Origin: Nepenthes gracilis
Taxonomy: Eukaryota; Streptophyta; Magnoliopsida; Caryophyllales; Nepenthaceae
Assembly: GCA_033239525.1 (NCBI GenBank)
Contig: BSYO01000036.1
Coordinates: forward strand, 1,882,126-1,946,125
DNA length: 64,000 nt
Reading direction: 5' to 3'
Of the stretch, positions 11,801 through 24,700 are shown piece by piece. The notes under the pieces are model-generated. The model did not search any database, was not told where the DNA came from, and saw nothing but the letters and a program-made list of their open reading frames with translations. Numbering within the stretch: the first letter of the stretch is position 1; the number at the start of each line of letters is the position of its first letter. Both the position numbers and the translations under genes were made by a program.

Positions 11801-13654
11801 CCATTTTATCGGCTATTACTCTTTTTGGTAATACAAAGCAAAATAATAACATTAAATAAGTAAATTAAATTAAAATACCAAGGAATAACAGCAAATAAAA
11901 AGGAGTAGAAGTGTAATTTTCAGTATTTATCAAAAAGCCATACAAAATCTTCACCCACACATGCCTCATAGCTACAATATCAATTTAGGGACTAAGAGTT
12001 TGAAACATCAAAATGAATCAAGCAAAAGTCCCTACACATCCACAAAGTATTCTAGAGCAACAAGAAAGAGATAATTTAACCACAAATAGTTCAAGAACTA
12101 TTTTGTAGGAAAGATGGGTTATGAGAAGAAATACAATTTACTAACTGTAAAAGGTTAGATTTCAGGGAATAAATGCTTTTTTTTTGCATCTTCTTGATTG
12201 TATATAACTTGATAAGGAACCTGCCTCATTCATCGACTCAATACTTGTTGGTCATGTAACACTTTCCATACAAAATAGTACTCTAAGAGTGAAGAAACAC
12301 TACGATAAAATGAATTTATACAGAATGGAAAATTTTTCCCACCTTGCCCAACTACCACTCCTCCACTGAAACTCCTGCCATGTCGCCCTCACAATTTTTC
12401 CTTCTAATAAGTATCATATTAAATCAGAGAGTAAGATTAATTCAAGTAAAAAATGTGAGAAAATTTTCAATAATTATACCGATTTTGCTCATATAAACGT
12501 TCTGACCGGGCCAAATATTTCAATCCAAGAACTCTGGAGTCTTCGTTGTTACACCGTGGATCAAGTTTAGGCAATTTAAAATCAAGTGGTGTAGGGTTTT
12601 AGAACTTCTATCCGATTACTACGCATGTTTATACTGCTTGATAAGAATAACCATGCGAACATTTGAAATTGATGTGCAGAACTTCTACCTGGCTGGAAAC
12701 CCTCAACAAAGAGACTTTGGCAGTGAAAGAAGGCGGAGGAGCTATGAAGAGGGCAACAACATCTTCACTGGCTTCGATCAGGATCTTTTGGCCGATGCTT
12801 ATGGAGTCAGTGTCGAAACAATTAACAAGCTACAAGGTGTGAATGACAACAGGGGCAATATCGTCCGAGTCGAGCGCTCACTGGAGGTTCTCCGCCCGGA
12901 ATGGCGCCTTGAGGAGGAAGAAATTAGGGAGGAAAGGCGGAGAGAGTCAGAGAACGGCATTGAGGAGACATTCTGCACTATAAAACTCATAGAGAATACC
13001 AACAACCCGTCTATGGCAGATCTCTTCAACCCACGCGGTGGTCGCATTACCACCATCGACAGCAAAAAGCTCACTATTCTCGACTATCTCCAACTCAGTG
13101 CTGAGCGGGTTGTCCTCTACAGGGTAAGCATTATAACAGTAATATAACACGAGGACCAATATAACAGTAATATAGCCTAAGTTCTTACAATGTGTAAAGA
13201 ATAACATGTTTGCTAGTAATATTGTTTAATGTGGTGTCCCCAGGATGCAATAATGGCACCTCATTGGCACGTAAACGCCCACAGCGTGGTCTACGTGACA
13301 AGGGGAAGTGGTCGGATCCAAGTCGCAAATGACAATGGCAGGCTGGTGTTCGATCAACAAGTCCAAGAAGGGCAATTGCTAGTAATCCCACAAAACTTCG
13401 TAGCGGTGAAGAAGGCAAGCAGCGAAGGTTTGGAATTCATCGCGTTCAAGACCAACGGTCACGCAATAGGTAGCACCCTTGCCGGAGAGGGGTCAGCCAT
13501 GCGGGGAATGCCGATGGAAGTTCTGATGAACTCGTTCCGTGTGTCAAGAAAGGACGCTAGACAGCTGAAATATGGTAGGCGAGAGATGGTGGTGTTCGGT
13601 CCGAGAAGGTTAGCTCGAAGCCGAGAAGGAGAGGACCCGTTCTCCATTGTCTAA
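8898..13654 (+). CDS. 11S globulin (legumin-type) seed storage protein precursor
   Basis: Hexameric seed storage protein of protein storage vacuoles. Exons: 8898-9246, 10154-10401, 12680-13123 and 13244-13654, giving 483 aa, the usual family length, with the conserved four-exon legumin structure. Residues 1-24 form a hydrophobic signal peptide. Two cupin domains follow. Cysteines for the intrachain bond (EECNI and QFRCAG) and the interchain bond (PGCQETY in the acidic chain, EETFCTIK in the basic chain) are present. The vacuolar processing site is Asn291-Gly292 (ENG-IEETFC), preceded by a Glu/Arg-rich variable region. Exon 1 reads into exon 2 (VQG|SGIMGVTIPGC) only with a GC donor at 9247; introns 2 and 3 are GT-AG. 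Residue 114 is an extra cysteine where the family usually has a non-cysteine residue. The frame is intact, so the gene is probably functional if the GC-AG intron is spliced. Confidence 0.95.
9247..10153 (+). other. Intron 1 of the 11S globulin, apparent GC-AG intron
   Basis: The donor reads CAAG|GCATGA and the acceptor ATGCAG|GTAGTGG. This is the only junction that joins the conserved VQG to SGIMGVTIPGC in frame (phase 1, Gly codon split). No GT lies at the expected place. The AG|GC context agrees with the minor GC-AG class. The intron is 907 bp, AT-rich, with no other gene seen. Confidence 0.8.
10402..12679 (+). other. Intron 2 of the 11S globulin, unusually long
   Basis: A 2278-bp GT-AG intron (AGG|GTATGA to GTGCAG|AACTTC), long for a legumin gene. 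It is A-rich on the sense strand from about 10750 to 11460 and has a CT-rich block at 11480-11720. No transposon coding sequence or terminal repeats were recognised, so the cause of the length is unclear. Confidence 0.75.
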
Positions 13655-13758
13655 GTTTAGCGCGAGCAAGTTTATAGCATGAGAAGAAATAAATAGCCTA
13701 GAAGTCTTTTCTAGGCTTGCAAGTGACCTTGTTACTTATACTAATGTAGTATCCTTGG

Positions 13759-13764
13759 AATAAA
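13759..13764 (+). terminator. Likely poly(A) signal of the 11S globulin
   Basis: AATAAA about 105 bp after the stop codon at 13652-13654. Another AATAAA-like site lies near 13687-13693. The choice between them is not resolved by the sequence. Confidence 0.55.
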
Positions 13765-13799
13765 ATCTCGTACATGATGCAATTTTGCTATTTGTGGCT

Positions 13800-15440
13800 C
13801 TTTCCTCGTACCAATTCAAACTAAAGCTAAGTGGACAAAGCTAAGTGGGCAGAATTTCTTTTGATTAAGATAGTTTAGGTGTAAAGGAAGAGTATTGCCG
13901 GTCGATCGGACAAAAACGAGAGGATAAGAATGATTGACACACAAACACACACGACAAAATAATGAGAGAAGGTAAGAACACACAATTTTTGCGTAAAAAT
14001 TCTCTTCTAAATAAGAAAAAAATTACGATGTATTTAGTTCACAAACAATCTTACTATGTATATTTAGTTATAAAAATTATTTAATTATACAAACCCTTAG
14101 AAAGATAAGAACAGAAATAATAGCAAAATATAAGAGTAAAAATTATAACTCCTCTCTTTTGTTCTTCTATTTTCTCTCTTCACTTCCTCTTGTTGCTCTC
14201 ACATACATATATGCACAAATATTAACCGAGCAATCGCCTATTCAGTAAACAGATTACGTGCACAGTAAAATTTTGACACCAACTCTATAATCTGCCACCA
14301 ATTTTACAAAACATCATTATACCAAGAGGAATTGACCTGCTTTACAAATCCGCTGTCAAATCTGAAAATTAACTTCCCTTTCTGAAAATCTATTTACACA
14401 AATATTATAGGAAATCAATTTTTCAATTAAAGTTCCTAAACGTGAATAAAAATCCTCAACCTTTTACCTAGAATCCACAAATATAATCCCATATTCTTGA
14501 CCGTGACCAAATATCCTCAATCAAAAATTAATATTTTTAACCATCACTTAAAGTTCACGTCCTACAATCCTCTAATCTTCATCAATTATTAAAAATCCTC
14601 ATTTATTATTTAAAATCCTCAGCCATTAGTTAAAATTTTCAAGCCTTAATTAGTAATTTTAGCCATTATTACAATTCGACCAAATACAATTAACTCTAAC
14701 CATCATTTCACTTTGGTCAAATCACCGTGCACGCTTACACGCACAGTGAATAATGTTTCCCATCACAAGAATGACCCTAAATCCTAACAAGGAGAAAATA
14801 GAAAAAATGAGAATAAACTCAAAGCAAAAAACTTAATTCCTAATTATTATACTCTTCTTTAATTCTTTTAGTAATTGAATTTGTTGGTAAAAATAACAGA
14901 TAATAAAAAGTCTTAATATTTTCTAATTTTAATTGTCTATATATTATGTTAGAGAGATAAATTTCAATTTCTTAAATAATAAAATAATCACATATTTAAA
15001 CAATGATCATCGAAGCACGATAAATAAATCATTTAATATAAAAATTAAACAATAACTTGTATACATACCCACAATTATTAAACGAAGAGTCTATAATTCG
15101 AAATGGGGTGGCGCCTCCGAACTCACTGAACGTAAGAGAAGGTGACATACTGCAAATCCTCGCACGCTACTTTGAGAAACGAATCAAGAAGGAACACAAT
15201 GGAAAGGAGAACTGCCATAGATTAGATATTGAAATTCGTTCGTTGGTAGTGAACGACGACAAAGGAGAACTAAAGAATTAACAGAAATTACACAAATTTT
15301 CAAGATGAAAGCATAATTGCACAGAGAATATGCATCGTAATGTGAAATGGCAAAAAACTAGAGTGGCATACTAAAAACACGAAATTTGTCATTCCATTCA
15401 AAACCTAATTTGATAAACACATTTACAGACCTATAGAAAC
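13800..15440. other. AT-rich spacer between the globulin and histone H1 genes
   Basis: No gene is supported. Between about 14440 and 14700 a short phrase of the type AATCCTCA...ATTA is repeated imperfectly several times. A 74-codon open frame at 15057-15281 has a protein-like composition but no recognisable family, and a T-rich, AT-biased flank. I treat it as chance or a relic. Confidence 0.5.
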
Positions 15441-15461
15441 AAGCCACATAGTAGAAAGCCC

Positions 15462-16190
15462 TCAATTCTTTGCTTTCTTCGCCGCCGCCGGGGCTTTCTT
15501 CACCGGCGTCTTGATGCTCTTAGGCTTCTTCGGCTTCTCTACAGCCTTCCTTACTTTCGCAGCCGCCATTTTCCTCGCTGGAGACTTAACAGTCACGGTC
15601 CTCGTCGACTTCACCACTTTCTCTGTCTTCGGCTTCGCCACAGACTTTGCCTTGACCACAGACTTCGGCTTAGCCGCGACTCTTGCCTTCTTAACAGCCA
15701 CCACCTTTGGCTTCGCTTTTGCGGCATTGTTCTTGACTGTTCCTTCTTTCGGCTTCGATTTTGGCTTCGACTCCGTGACAGACGACTTCTTCTCCAGCGG
15801 AGGAATCTTGAAAGAGTTTTTCACCTTCACGAGCTTGCCCGAGGCGACAAGCTTCTTAAGTTGGACGGACAGAAGCTTCCTGAAATTGGAAGGCAGAGCG
15901 ACCTTCTGTTGTTCCTCCATGTGCTTCGCGATCGCATAGTGGCTTGATCCAGTTCTTTCTTTCAGAGAAATCAGTGCCTCCTTTATCATCTGGAACACGC
16001 ATATTTACAATCGACAAAGATCCGACGGTTAATAATAGACTTAATTACCAATAAATTGGATCAAACGTACTCAAAATCAAAAAATGAAAAATGATTGGCC
16101 GACGATTACCGCGATGTAGGGAGGGTGCTGTGGAGGAGCCTTAGATTTCTTCGCAGCAGACGCCATTTTCGCCCCAGCGTTAGAAACCAT
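15462..16190 (-). CDS. Linker histone H1
   Basis: Binds linker DNA at the nucleosome entry and exit and compacts chromatin. Two exons on the minus strand: 16190-16110 (27 codons) and 15989-15462 (175 codons plus stop), with a 120-bp GT-AG intron, giving 202 aa. The start is the first ATG of exon 1; a second Met at residue 9 is also in frame. Residues about 22-94 form the winged-helix globular domain (HPPYIA|MIKEALISL, then SSHYAIAKHME, then LKKLVASGKLVKVKNSFKI). The remainder is a lysine/alanine/proline-rich tail with AKPK repeats and the KSPAR and KTPVK sites typical of CDK phosphorylation. The intron falls just before the first helix. The size is within the plant H1 range and the frame is intact. 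Confidence 0.95.
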
Positions 16191-16214
16191 GTTGCTGTTG
16201 CAGAAAAAAATCAG

Positions 16215-16240
16215 GAGAGAGAGAGAGAGAGAGAGAGAGA
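16215..16240 (-). repeat. (GA)13 microsatellite in the histone H1 leader region
   Basis: A pure GA run, which reads as a CT run on the H1 sense strand, 25 bp before its start codon. CT/GA leaders are common near plant core promoters and can bind BBR/BPC GAGA factors; that role here is inferred. Confidence 0.9.
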
Positions 16241-16439
16241 GTCACGGGAATGAGGATGTGATTTCGAAATAAAATGACAGAATACCGTTGGTCTAAATAA
16301 CAGAAACGACGATCTATGATTGGTTGAAAGGAGTGGAACACGGATCGCTCATTCCGTAAATGGTTTAATCCGGAACCGTTAAAAGAGACCTTATCAACGA
16401 TCTACGTTAAACATATAGTTAGACGCGGATCGAGGTAGG

Positions 16440-17300
16440 ATTGGGCAAAACGACAACTATTATCAACAATATCCTTAGTCTTTTTCTTGTTTTAATTTTA
16501 TTTTTAATTTTTATCTTTTTATATCATAAAAAAAAGATACGTTTAATTATTAAAATAAAATAAGATAAAAATTAAATAATTTTTTTAAAAAATAAAATAG
16601 GATAAAAATAAAGTTAAATATTTTTATTTTCATATTTAATTATTAAAATAAAATTAGTTAAAAATTTATATTTTAATATTTTATTTGTAAAATTGTATGA
16701 AGAATAAGGTAAAAATTTATCGAAATGATACTTTTATCCTTAATAAATTTAAAAATATATTATATAATATAATACACATCATTATATATATACATATTTT
16801 TATATATATTATATGATATACATATATAATATATATATATATATATTATTCTAAATTATTATTTAATATACCATATTATTTTATCATGTAAAATATATAT
16901 TTAATAAATATATAATATAATACATGTTATAAAAATAATACAAAAAATTATACATATTATAAATATTATATTATTTTATATAATATAATATAATATATAA
17001 TTATAATACATATTATTTAATACACATATTTTATTATAAAAATAAATTTTCTGTACAATATAAAAAATTAAAAAATATTATCATGCTCTAATTAAAATGC
17101 ATACAATTAAAATTAATAAAACTTTATTCCTGTATAATTAAAATTTTTGTACAATTAAAAGTATCATCATGTAAAAATTGCATAGAATTAAAATTTTAAA
17201 AAAATATAATTAAAATGCATATAAGTTAAATAGTAACATTTGTGTATAATTTATCATCCACTCTGAACCTTCATATTAAACTTGGATCAGCTTGTCTCTC
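16440..17300. other. Extremely AT-rich low-complexity tract
   Basis: Over most of this stretch the sequence is nearly all A and T, with many TATATAA and AATATT runs (densest 16740-17050). No gene or transposon motif is visible. It separates the H1 promoter from the Harbinger relic. Confidence 0.7.
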
Positions 17301-17479
17301 ATGCAGCATATTAAATAAAATCTAATCTTTAAAACATCACAACCATTTATTACAACCTTAGAGTTGTAGAAAAAGAAAACGTATAAATTATTAGATAATT
17401 ACATGTTTTACAGTACAAATTATTTGATAAATTTTAATATTTGTTCCGGTGGAATATTAAGTAGGCCCACTATAAGTGT

Positions 17480-18414
17480 CGAATCACATATGCATTTCAT
17501 ATATGTTGTATTCCTTTTTATTCGTTGGTAATGAATGAATTTCAGCCAAAATAGTATATAATTGCGTCGTCTTTTGCTCATGTGTGTTGGTTTTTAATCT
17601 TTTGCTCAACATTTCACTGAGCTTTTTAATATTTATATTCAATGAATCAGCTGCGTGGATAATACAATCAGCTATTTTTATCATAACTGTACCAGTCTTC
17701 CCTTGGACGTCCCCAATTCAATTGAAGTTAACATATGCCGTATACTTTAACTCGGGGAATCATTAGTGTTGAGTAAGCCTTCAATCTCCACTTCTAAAAT
17801 ATCATTGACGCTCCATTGTTCGTTCTCTGGTTCATTAAGCTGCAGCTCCGCAATGATATCCTTACCAGTTTATGCATTTGTTCTTATTGTACGGTCTTTA
17901 CCATAGATCATTGACAAGTCTTCTAAATATGAAAACGGATTTTTTCGCCAAATAACAACTCCTTTGTCGCTCTATCTCCAAACACAATATAACACATTTA
18001 TTGTTAATATGTAATATATGCTAAATTAACAAGTAATCCTAAGAAGCAATTAATAATGAAAAATAAATATCATATCGATATGTATGCATTCCACACGTGT
18101 AGTTTTACAACAACTATTTTTCGTGAATCATCCCACCCAAATCCGAAAGTATTCATCCCCCTTATCATATCATATACGATACTCCAATTTTTTTTCAACA
18201 TATTTATCCTGGAAATAATATGTGAGGTTGCATTCAAAGACAAATTTGACAATTTTTATCGTAAAATCCTCTCTAACTCAAGCAAGTAACCCGATTTGAA
18301 ACCATTATTAGTATTGTATGTACCAGTATTGTATAACTCGACCATACTGGCAATAAGAGTTTCGTCTTTATGGATCTCCCATCTTCTTTTACTATCTTTA
18401 TCTGATTGTGACAT
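17480..18414 (-). pseudogene. MYB/SANT-like DNA-binding ORF of the Harbinger relic
   Basis: Starting at the ATG at 18414 the reading gives a Trp-containing SANT-like start, then VELYNTGTYNTNNGFKSGYL, typical of the plant MYB/SANT-like family of PIF-associated proteins. An in-frame stop at 18258-18256 interrupts it. The same frame then continues with SHIISRINMLKKNWSIVYDM and TFGFGWDD..VWNAY (to about 18070), the second half of the same domain. Further downstream, to about 17480, only short broken pieces remain. In active elements this protein binds the element ends and helps transposase localisation; here it cannot be made intact. Confidence 0.8.
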
Positions 18415-18609
18415 ATTTAATTACATTTATCTGTTATAATAGTGTAAGAGTGAATTTAAGAAATTTTAGCCAAAAAAATCATATAAATGATATGGAATAA
18501 TAATTTTGATGATTGTGACAACAAACATATAACATTCCAAGAATTGAATCTAAAATTGATGATATGGAACAATAAATATATAAATGACAGTACTCAAATT
18601 GACTGTGAC

Positions 18610-19760
18610 AAAATTCAATGATATCTCCATTCGTTGAACATAATATTTGTCAAATTATTCCTAAATACACTCCAACTATCAATAGGATCTAGTTGTATTA
18701 TTATATCTGTATCTTTGTCAAGGAAGTCCTCATGATGCATGTCATTGTATTCATCCTCAATAGGATCATATTCTATCACGTTTCTTATGAAATTGTGCAG
18801 CAGATAATAAGTAATAATAACTCGATTGTGTATTTTGATAGGATAAAATGATAAATTTCTAAGGACCCCCTACTAAATTTTCAGCAATCAAAAACACATT
18901 TCGATAACATTACAAGTAGCAGCATATTTTATATTGAAAAGTTCCTCAGTCGTTCTTGGCTGATGACCTTGATGCCATTCATTTAAATGGTATCTCTAAC
19001 CCCAAATGGTATAAGAATTGCATGTCCCGCATCAACTATATAATAAGTACCTATACGAAAATATGCGATATCATTACGTAAAATAAGTTTATTGTAAAAT
19101 ATTACGATTGATTCGATTATCTAAGATCTTACCATTTGGAACTTTCAGTCCATGCATTCTATTTAGTACATTTTGTAAAATTCTAGAATCTGTTATAAAT
19201 TGTTCCCAACCAAATAGGATATATATAAATTACACGTTATGGGTACATACTCCTAACACCTTCGTAATTATATTTTTCTTACGGGTTTGATATCTAAGTT
19301 TGTCTGCAGATACCCTTATTTTGATGTATATTTCATCCAAAGCGCCTATACAATTCTACAAAAACACATAGAAGCAGAATGAAATATTTGTCATATTTGC
19401 CATGTAAATATAACATCAAATATATAAAATAATTATCATACCGGAAATCACTTCTATTGTTCATCTGTACAGTTTTCAGAAATGGGTTCTGACCATCTAA
19501 ATAATTGTGCTTGTATACGTATTACTGCGGCTAACATATTATTAAATATTTTACTCACCGTCTCACCCGATCTCTGGAAAATTATGTGTAACCCCCTAAT
19601 TTTCACATGATGTGCAAGAATGTGTAAGAATATTACTACTTGCTCATTGACTAGCATGTGTTTTGATAGACGAAATCATTCACCAGTCGTTAACATCTCA
19701 CACAGTTTGAAAAACGTGGGTCTACTCATTCTCAACATGTTAATACAAGTGATATCATTA
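18610..19760 (-). pseudogene. HARBI1-like DDE transposase relic
   Basis: Read on the minus strand, blocks appear in the order expected of HARBI1-type transposases: an N-terminal helix (MSRPTFFKLCEML, near 19700), FQRSGETVSKIFNNML (near 19550), CIGALDEIYI with the first catalytic Asp (near 19340), a Trp-Glu segment with DSRIL (near 19190), YYIVDAGHAILIPFG with the second Asp (near 19030), VRYHLNEWHQ and EELFNIKYAA (near 18960), and LLHNFIRN (near 18800). The C-terminal FRNNLTNIMFNEW lies at about 18620. These blocks lie in different frames with stops between them, so the gene is dead. Confidence 0.85.
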
Positions 19761-20000
19761 CCATATATGATTTTGTTGATATATTCTCTTTTTTTTCTAT
19801 AAAAATAAAAATTATAAGATATTATAATTGTACGTTTAAACTATCCAATAATTAAAATTGCACCTAAAATATATAAATACTACCAAAAAGTACAATGAAC
19901 TTTAATCCATTGCACTATAATGACCGCTATCTTCTTTTTTTCTCAATTGAAAAAATTAGAGTGTAAATGATCTATGAATTGTAATAACAAATCATAATAT

Positions 20001-21720
20001 ATACAAATATAATGGATAAAAATTCTCCACATGTTATAAAGGTAATTTTAATCACTAAAGAAAAGAATGAAAAATAATTCAACCTATAATTATGCATAAC
20101 AATTACAACTTTTAAATTGAGGCAATGCGCATAAGCATCATTGATGTTGATTATGCACTTCATCAACAAACTCGTTACAAATGGATCAAACTTAAGAAGA
20201 TTCTAAATCATAGGAAACAAGTGATATCATACCAGGATCATATAAAAACTCTGTAATGGCCCATTAATTACAATCAGAATTTTGCAATTGTAACTATCAA
20301 ACTCCTCATGAATCTACTTAGCACCATCTTTATGTTTTGGACATTCAACATGCCAAACCAATAGCGGATTGTGCTTACCCAATATGCAGTTTGCTATTAA
20401 ACTTGTACTCTTGAACAACTTGAAAACATGGTGAGAAATTTATTGACTACTTGCACTCTCTACTGAAAAACTCATGCTTGGGGTGAATTAGTGCTCGATG
20501 ATCTCACATGGTGGCTTAGAAAGGTAAGATATATACAATCTCAACCATCCATCATAGAGAGATTGTTTTCATAGTTTACCTCATAAATGTTTCATTACAA
20601 TAGAGAAACATTGCCATTATGCCAATACTCATTTTTATAAAATTCAATACTTATTTGAATAAGATGAAGGCAATCACATCATCGAAAGCTCTAGCACCAT
20701 GGCCCCCACAATCATGAAGTTTATAGCAGCTGACCTGATTGAGATTCACATCCGTGATAGAGTTCAGCTGAGAAACATCATGAATGTTCTACACACACAG
20801 GACTAAGGGGGTTTTTTTTTTTTGTTTTGCATAGATTTATAATATATACATTCAGCCAAAATTAATTTTGGGTTTTTTGCTAGAAGATTTAAAATGAAAT
20901 GAGCTTTAAAAGTAAAAAAAAACAACTTCTATGGAACCTCAATAAGTTGTTTTGGGAGTGTAGATAGCTGTGACAAATTCCTTTCTCTTAGATATGGAGA
21001 AGGAAATGGAAAGAGAGAAAGACTGTGAGATGAACAACTTTGTGACACATAGCTCGCATAAAACCAATACAATTTATGGAAAAAAAACAAACAATCTACA
21101 ATCCAACTAACGGAACAAGTTTGTACATCTCCACATAGCTACAAATAGATTAAAAATATGTAGGAAAAAGCAAATGAAATAAAAACCAAACAAAAAGTTA
21201 GAGAATAATCCGTAAAACTAACCCTTGAGATTTTTGGAAAAGCATAAGAATCAACAAGAGAATATTGATCAATTGCGAGTTATATAGAAGCATTCTTTTT
21301 CTTTCATTGAAAAAATTAGCGGCTTAGATTGAAGGTGTTCACAAGAGACAATAGAAGGATTGAGACCCCGAGGAACAGTTGAGGAAACAAATTTCGTGAA
21401 ATAACATTTGAAAGATATCTCAAATAGAGTGTTTAGGGTTTCAAGGAAGTGCGGCTACGAGAGGGTTTCGAGAGATAGAGGAATTTGCAAGAGAGAGAAA
21501 TGAAAGAGAGGATGCTTATAGGGTTTCGAGAGATTTTGTGAAAGAATATCAAAAAACGGGAATAGCTTTTCCTTCTCATTTGGAACCAGAGGAATAACTA
21601 TTCCTTATCAATGAATAATAAGTTGTTTTGGGCAACTAAATGATAAAATTTTTATTCTACCGAGAATAAGGAGGGAATAGAATTTCTATTCCCTCCAACC
21701 AAACATTACATAAGGGCTAT
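20001..21720. other. Spacer with a possible DNA-transposon end
   Basis: No gene is recognised. From about 21300 to 21720 the text is purine-rich and includes repeated GGGTTTCGAGAGA phrases. It then has GGGAATAG/CTATTCC inverted phrases, ending in CCAACCAAACATTACATAAGG. Such an end resembles the termini of plant PIF-type or related elements. A matching opposite end was not found on the left of the Harbinger relic, so this is not called a TIR. Confidence 0.35.
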
Positions 21721-24700
21721 GTCGAGGCTATCATAAGTTGGGTTTCAACTAAGCTCGGTGTAGGCTAAAATGAAAATCTTTTTCACTACCTTGAGTATGA
21801 ACTATAATTATGCACACCTGATAAATGGGTTCGATCAAAATTATTATGAAGTAAGTTTTGATATGAAGTCATAAGTTTCGGTTCGACCGCTGACTATGTA
21901 ATTTAATTTGATTTGAGAATTTGGGTTGTACACTAACATGGCATTCTAGCTTGTTCAAGTGACAACGGGCTCTAAATTTAGGTTCGATTTGATAAGTTTG
22001 GTCTTCTATTCAGACCAATCTTACAAAACTAAATCTCTATCTAAGCCTTTGTATTTTTTTAAACAAGCCATATATTTAGTTTTACCGGATCCCATCATGC
22101 AATACTATCAATTATTAATGGTCACAATCACTTTCATAACATAAAAATTTAATTGGTTGTATAATGATGAATCACTCCTCATATAAAGTCCATGACCCAC
22201 CCATTGTATGATGTTTGTTTGTTGGATTTCTCAAGCGAAATTACGAATGAGAAGTGCACATTATGAGAACCAAATACTAAATTTATATAATAATATTTAA
22301 ATTAAATTAAATTACTAGATTATTAAAGTTAATCACATATTTAGTTTAGAAATTAAATATTGGATCTTAGTGGTGAAAGCTTGAGGGCTCCTCAAGAGCA
22401 TATTTGAGACATATATATACATATCAAATATGTACGTAAAGAGTGTTTATATGTATTTATTTCAATAGCTCTGTGCTTGATAAGTGCTTGTGTGAAAATC
22501 TGATTTAAGTGTTATGCATAATATATATATGACTAACGTACGTATATCAATCTATTATATAAAAAAATTATGTTACTTTTAGCTCATTTTTATATGTTTT
22601 CAAAAGGAAGATAAAGAAAAATAAGATGAGAAGATAAAAAAAGAAGAAGTAGAATGAGATTTTGGAACAAAATTTTACATGGATTATTCAAAGTAAGGCA
22701 AAATCCTTTAGATTTTTACTAAAATTTTTGAGTTTTCTCTTTATAATATTCATAATATAAGATTTTATATTTTCAATTCATTCATCTATATTTCTTAATA
22801 AATTTTACAATGATTATTTAAATTGATGTCTAGCTCACATATATGTCCTTTATTGTTTGTATTTCTTAAATTGTGAAATTAACTGTTCATGTTCATGAAA
22901 AATTTGCTATAAATTCTGATATTATTGAAGAAACACTCTTGTATATTTGTGTTTTGTAAGAATTTTGAAGAATATTTTTGTGTATCCTCATTTTTAGCAA
23001 GAAACTTGAAGAATCCTTTTACATGTCCATTATTTTTTTAGAATTATGTTAAATCTCCACGTCCAAGTTCACAAAAAATTATTCTACTTTTATTTTTAAA
23101 AGGATGTTATTTTGTAGAATTTTTTTTATATTTATTCAAAATAAATTATTATAGGAAATTGATAAAAAGTACATATATTATAACATATTATAATATATTA
23201 ATATGATAGTATATATGGTCCACCCACAGGTAATAATAATGGCTAAAACCTATATGCAAAATGCTTTATAGACAACTCATCCATCCATTTAAAAAGTGAA
23301 ATATAGTCGCAATTTATGATAACAAAATGTAAATCAATGTCAACAGATTTTATTTTTAATTGTATAATTGGATTATGGTATGATATGGTTAACATATATG
23401 CATGTTGAATAGGGACAATATTAATGATCAAGTTAAAGTAAATTTGATTGATTTTTTAGGACGATTTATAATTTTTTACATTATAGATTTAATAATAAAA
23501 TTTTATGCAGTGTTCCAATCCAGATTTTGAAATGTATGTTGTGCATTTTTTTTATATTAGAATAGGAGTCGTGACATACATTATATTTGTGTAAATTTTG
23601 ACTTAAGTAGAAAGCTAACAAAGAAATTTGTGCAATATTCGCGTAAATTTTTGCTTGAGCAAAATCTATGGCAGGGAGGTCACATTTGATTTGCACTCGA
23701 CTATGATTCAAGCGGGTCTTTGCAAAGAGCTTACCTGAGATGTGTGCTCTATGCTAGCTTGAGCATCGATTTAGTCGAAAGCTTTATACAAGATGTTTGC
23801 ACTAACTTAAGCTTGTGGCTGATTTTTCATATAAAAGAGTGTCAATGTACAATTTTGGCACAACAAAAATGACAATCCTCGGTTAAGTAAAATAGAAAGA
23901 GTGGTTTTTATCGGGGAAAAGAAGAAGGAAAAAAGAGAAATCCGTGATATTCAAATTTAGGCATTGGTTCATCTTTTGATCTTCATAAAACCCAATATGC
24001 TATTTTGAATGGTGTACAATATATTTATGTTTTGTTTTCCTCATCTTTTTGCTCTTGTATAGCTTATTTTGAGTTTATATATTTATGATTTGTTATATCA
24101 TTAATTTGTTTAGAGCTGTTAATAATCGAAATTAAGATGTAATAGATATTATTATCCAACATAAGGTTTTATTATTTTTTCATAAACCTATATATCTGTT
24201 AAAATGCCTTAGTTAAATACATCACTACACTTCAACTTGATACTTATTATAATTTGTAATGATAAGTGGCTTGTTTTAGTGTGGCTTCCGCTTAATTTCT
24301 TAAACTTATATTGCTCTATCCTCATAGGGGCAATGGACCCCTCATTATATTATTTATGTTATTTGAGGCTCTAGGGAAGTCAAAATATAATAATATTTAT
24401 CTTCTGATTAGTTTATTCTTTCAATACTTTTAATAGTTATTGGTCAGATTATTCATTTAATGAACCAATATAATAAATCTACTTATAAGAACTTCTAATA
24501 CAATTTATGTTAGCATTTGGGATGATAAGTAACAGTAAAATAATAAGCAATTGTAAGCTAAAATACTAGATTTATGTGAAAAATTTTAAAAGAAAAAAAT
24601 CACAATTAAAGAAGGAGAAATTTCATTGACTTGGAAAGGAAATGCAAGAGAAGGCTCAAAAGGCTATCAAATGCTCACAATATATTTTTTGTTGAAACCC

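Larger units (their letters stand above)
17240..20000 (-). mobile_element. PIF/Harbinger DNA transposon relic
   Basis: Two linked coding relics on the minus strand define the element: a DDE transposase (about 19760-18610) followed by a MYB/SANT-like ORF (18414 to about 17480). This two-gene arrangement is characteristic of the PIF/Harbinger superfamily. Both ORFs contain stops or frame changes. I could not place the terminal inverted repeats or the 3-bp target duplication, so the limits given are only those of the recognised coding matter plus margin. Confidence 0.75.

Noticed and set aside
15057..15281. 74-codon open frame with a protein-like composition
   Set aside because: No family resemblance, AT-rich flanks, no promoter or splice context; chance or relic.
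15511..15939. 142-codon open frame on the + strand
   Set aside because: It is the antisense of the histone H1 exon; its Phe/Ala-rich composition is the mirror of the Lys/Ala codons.
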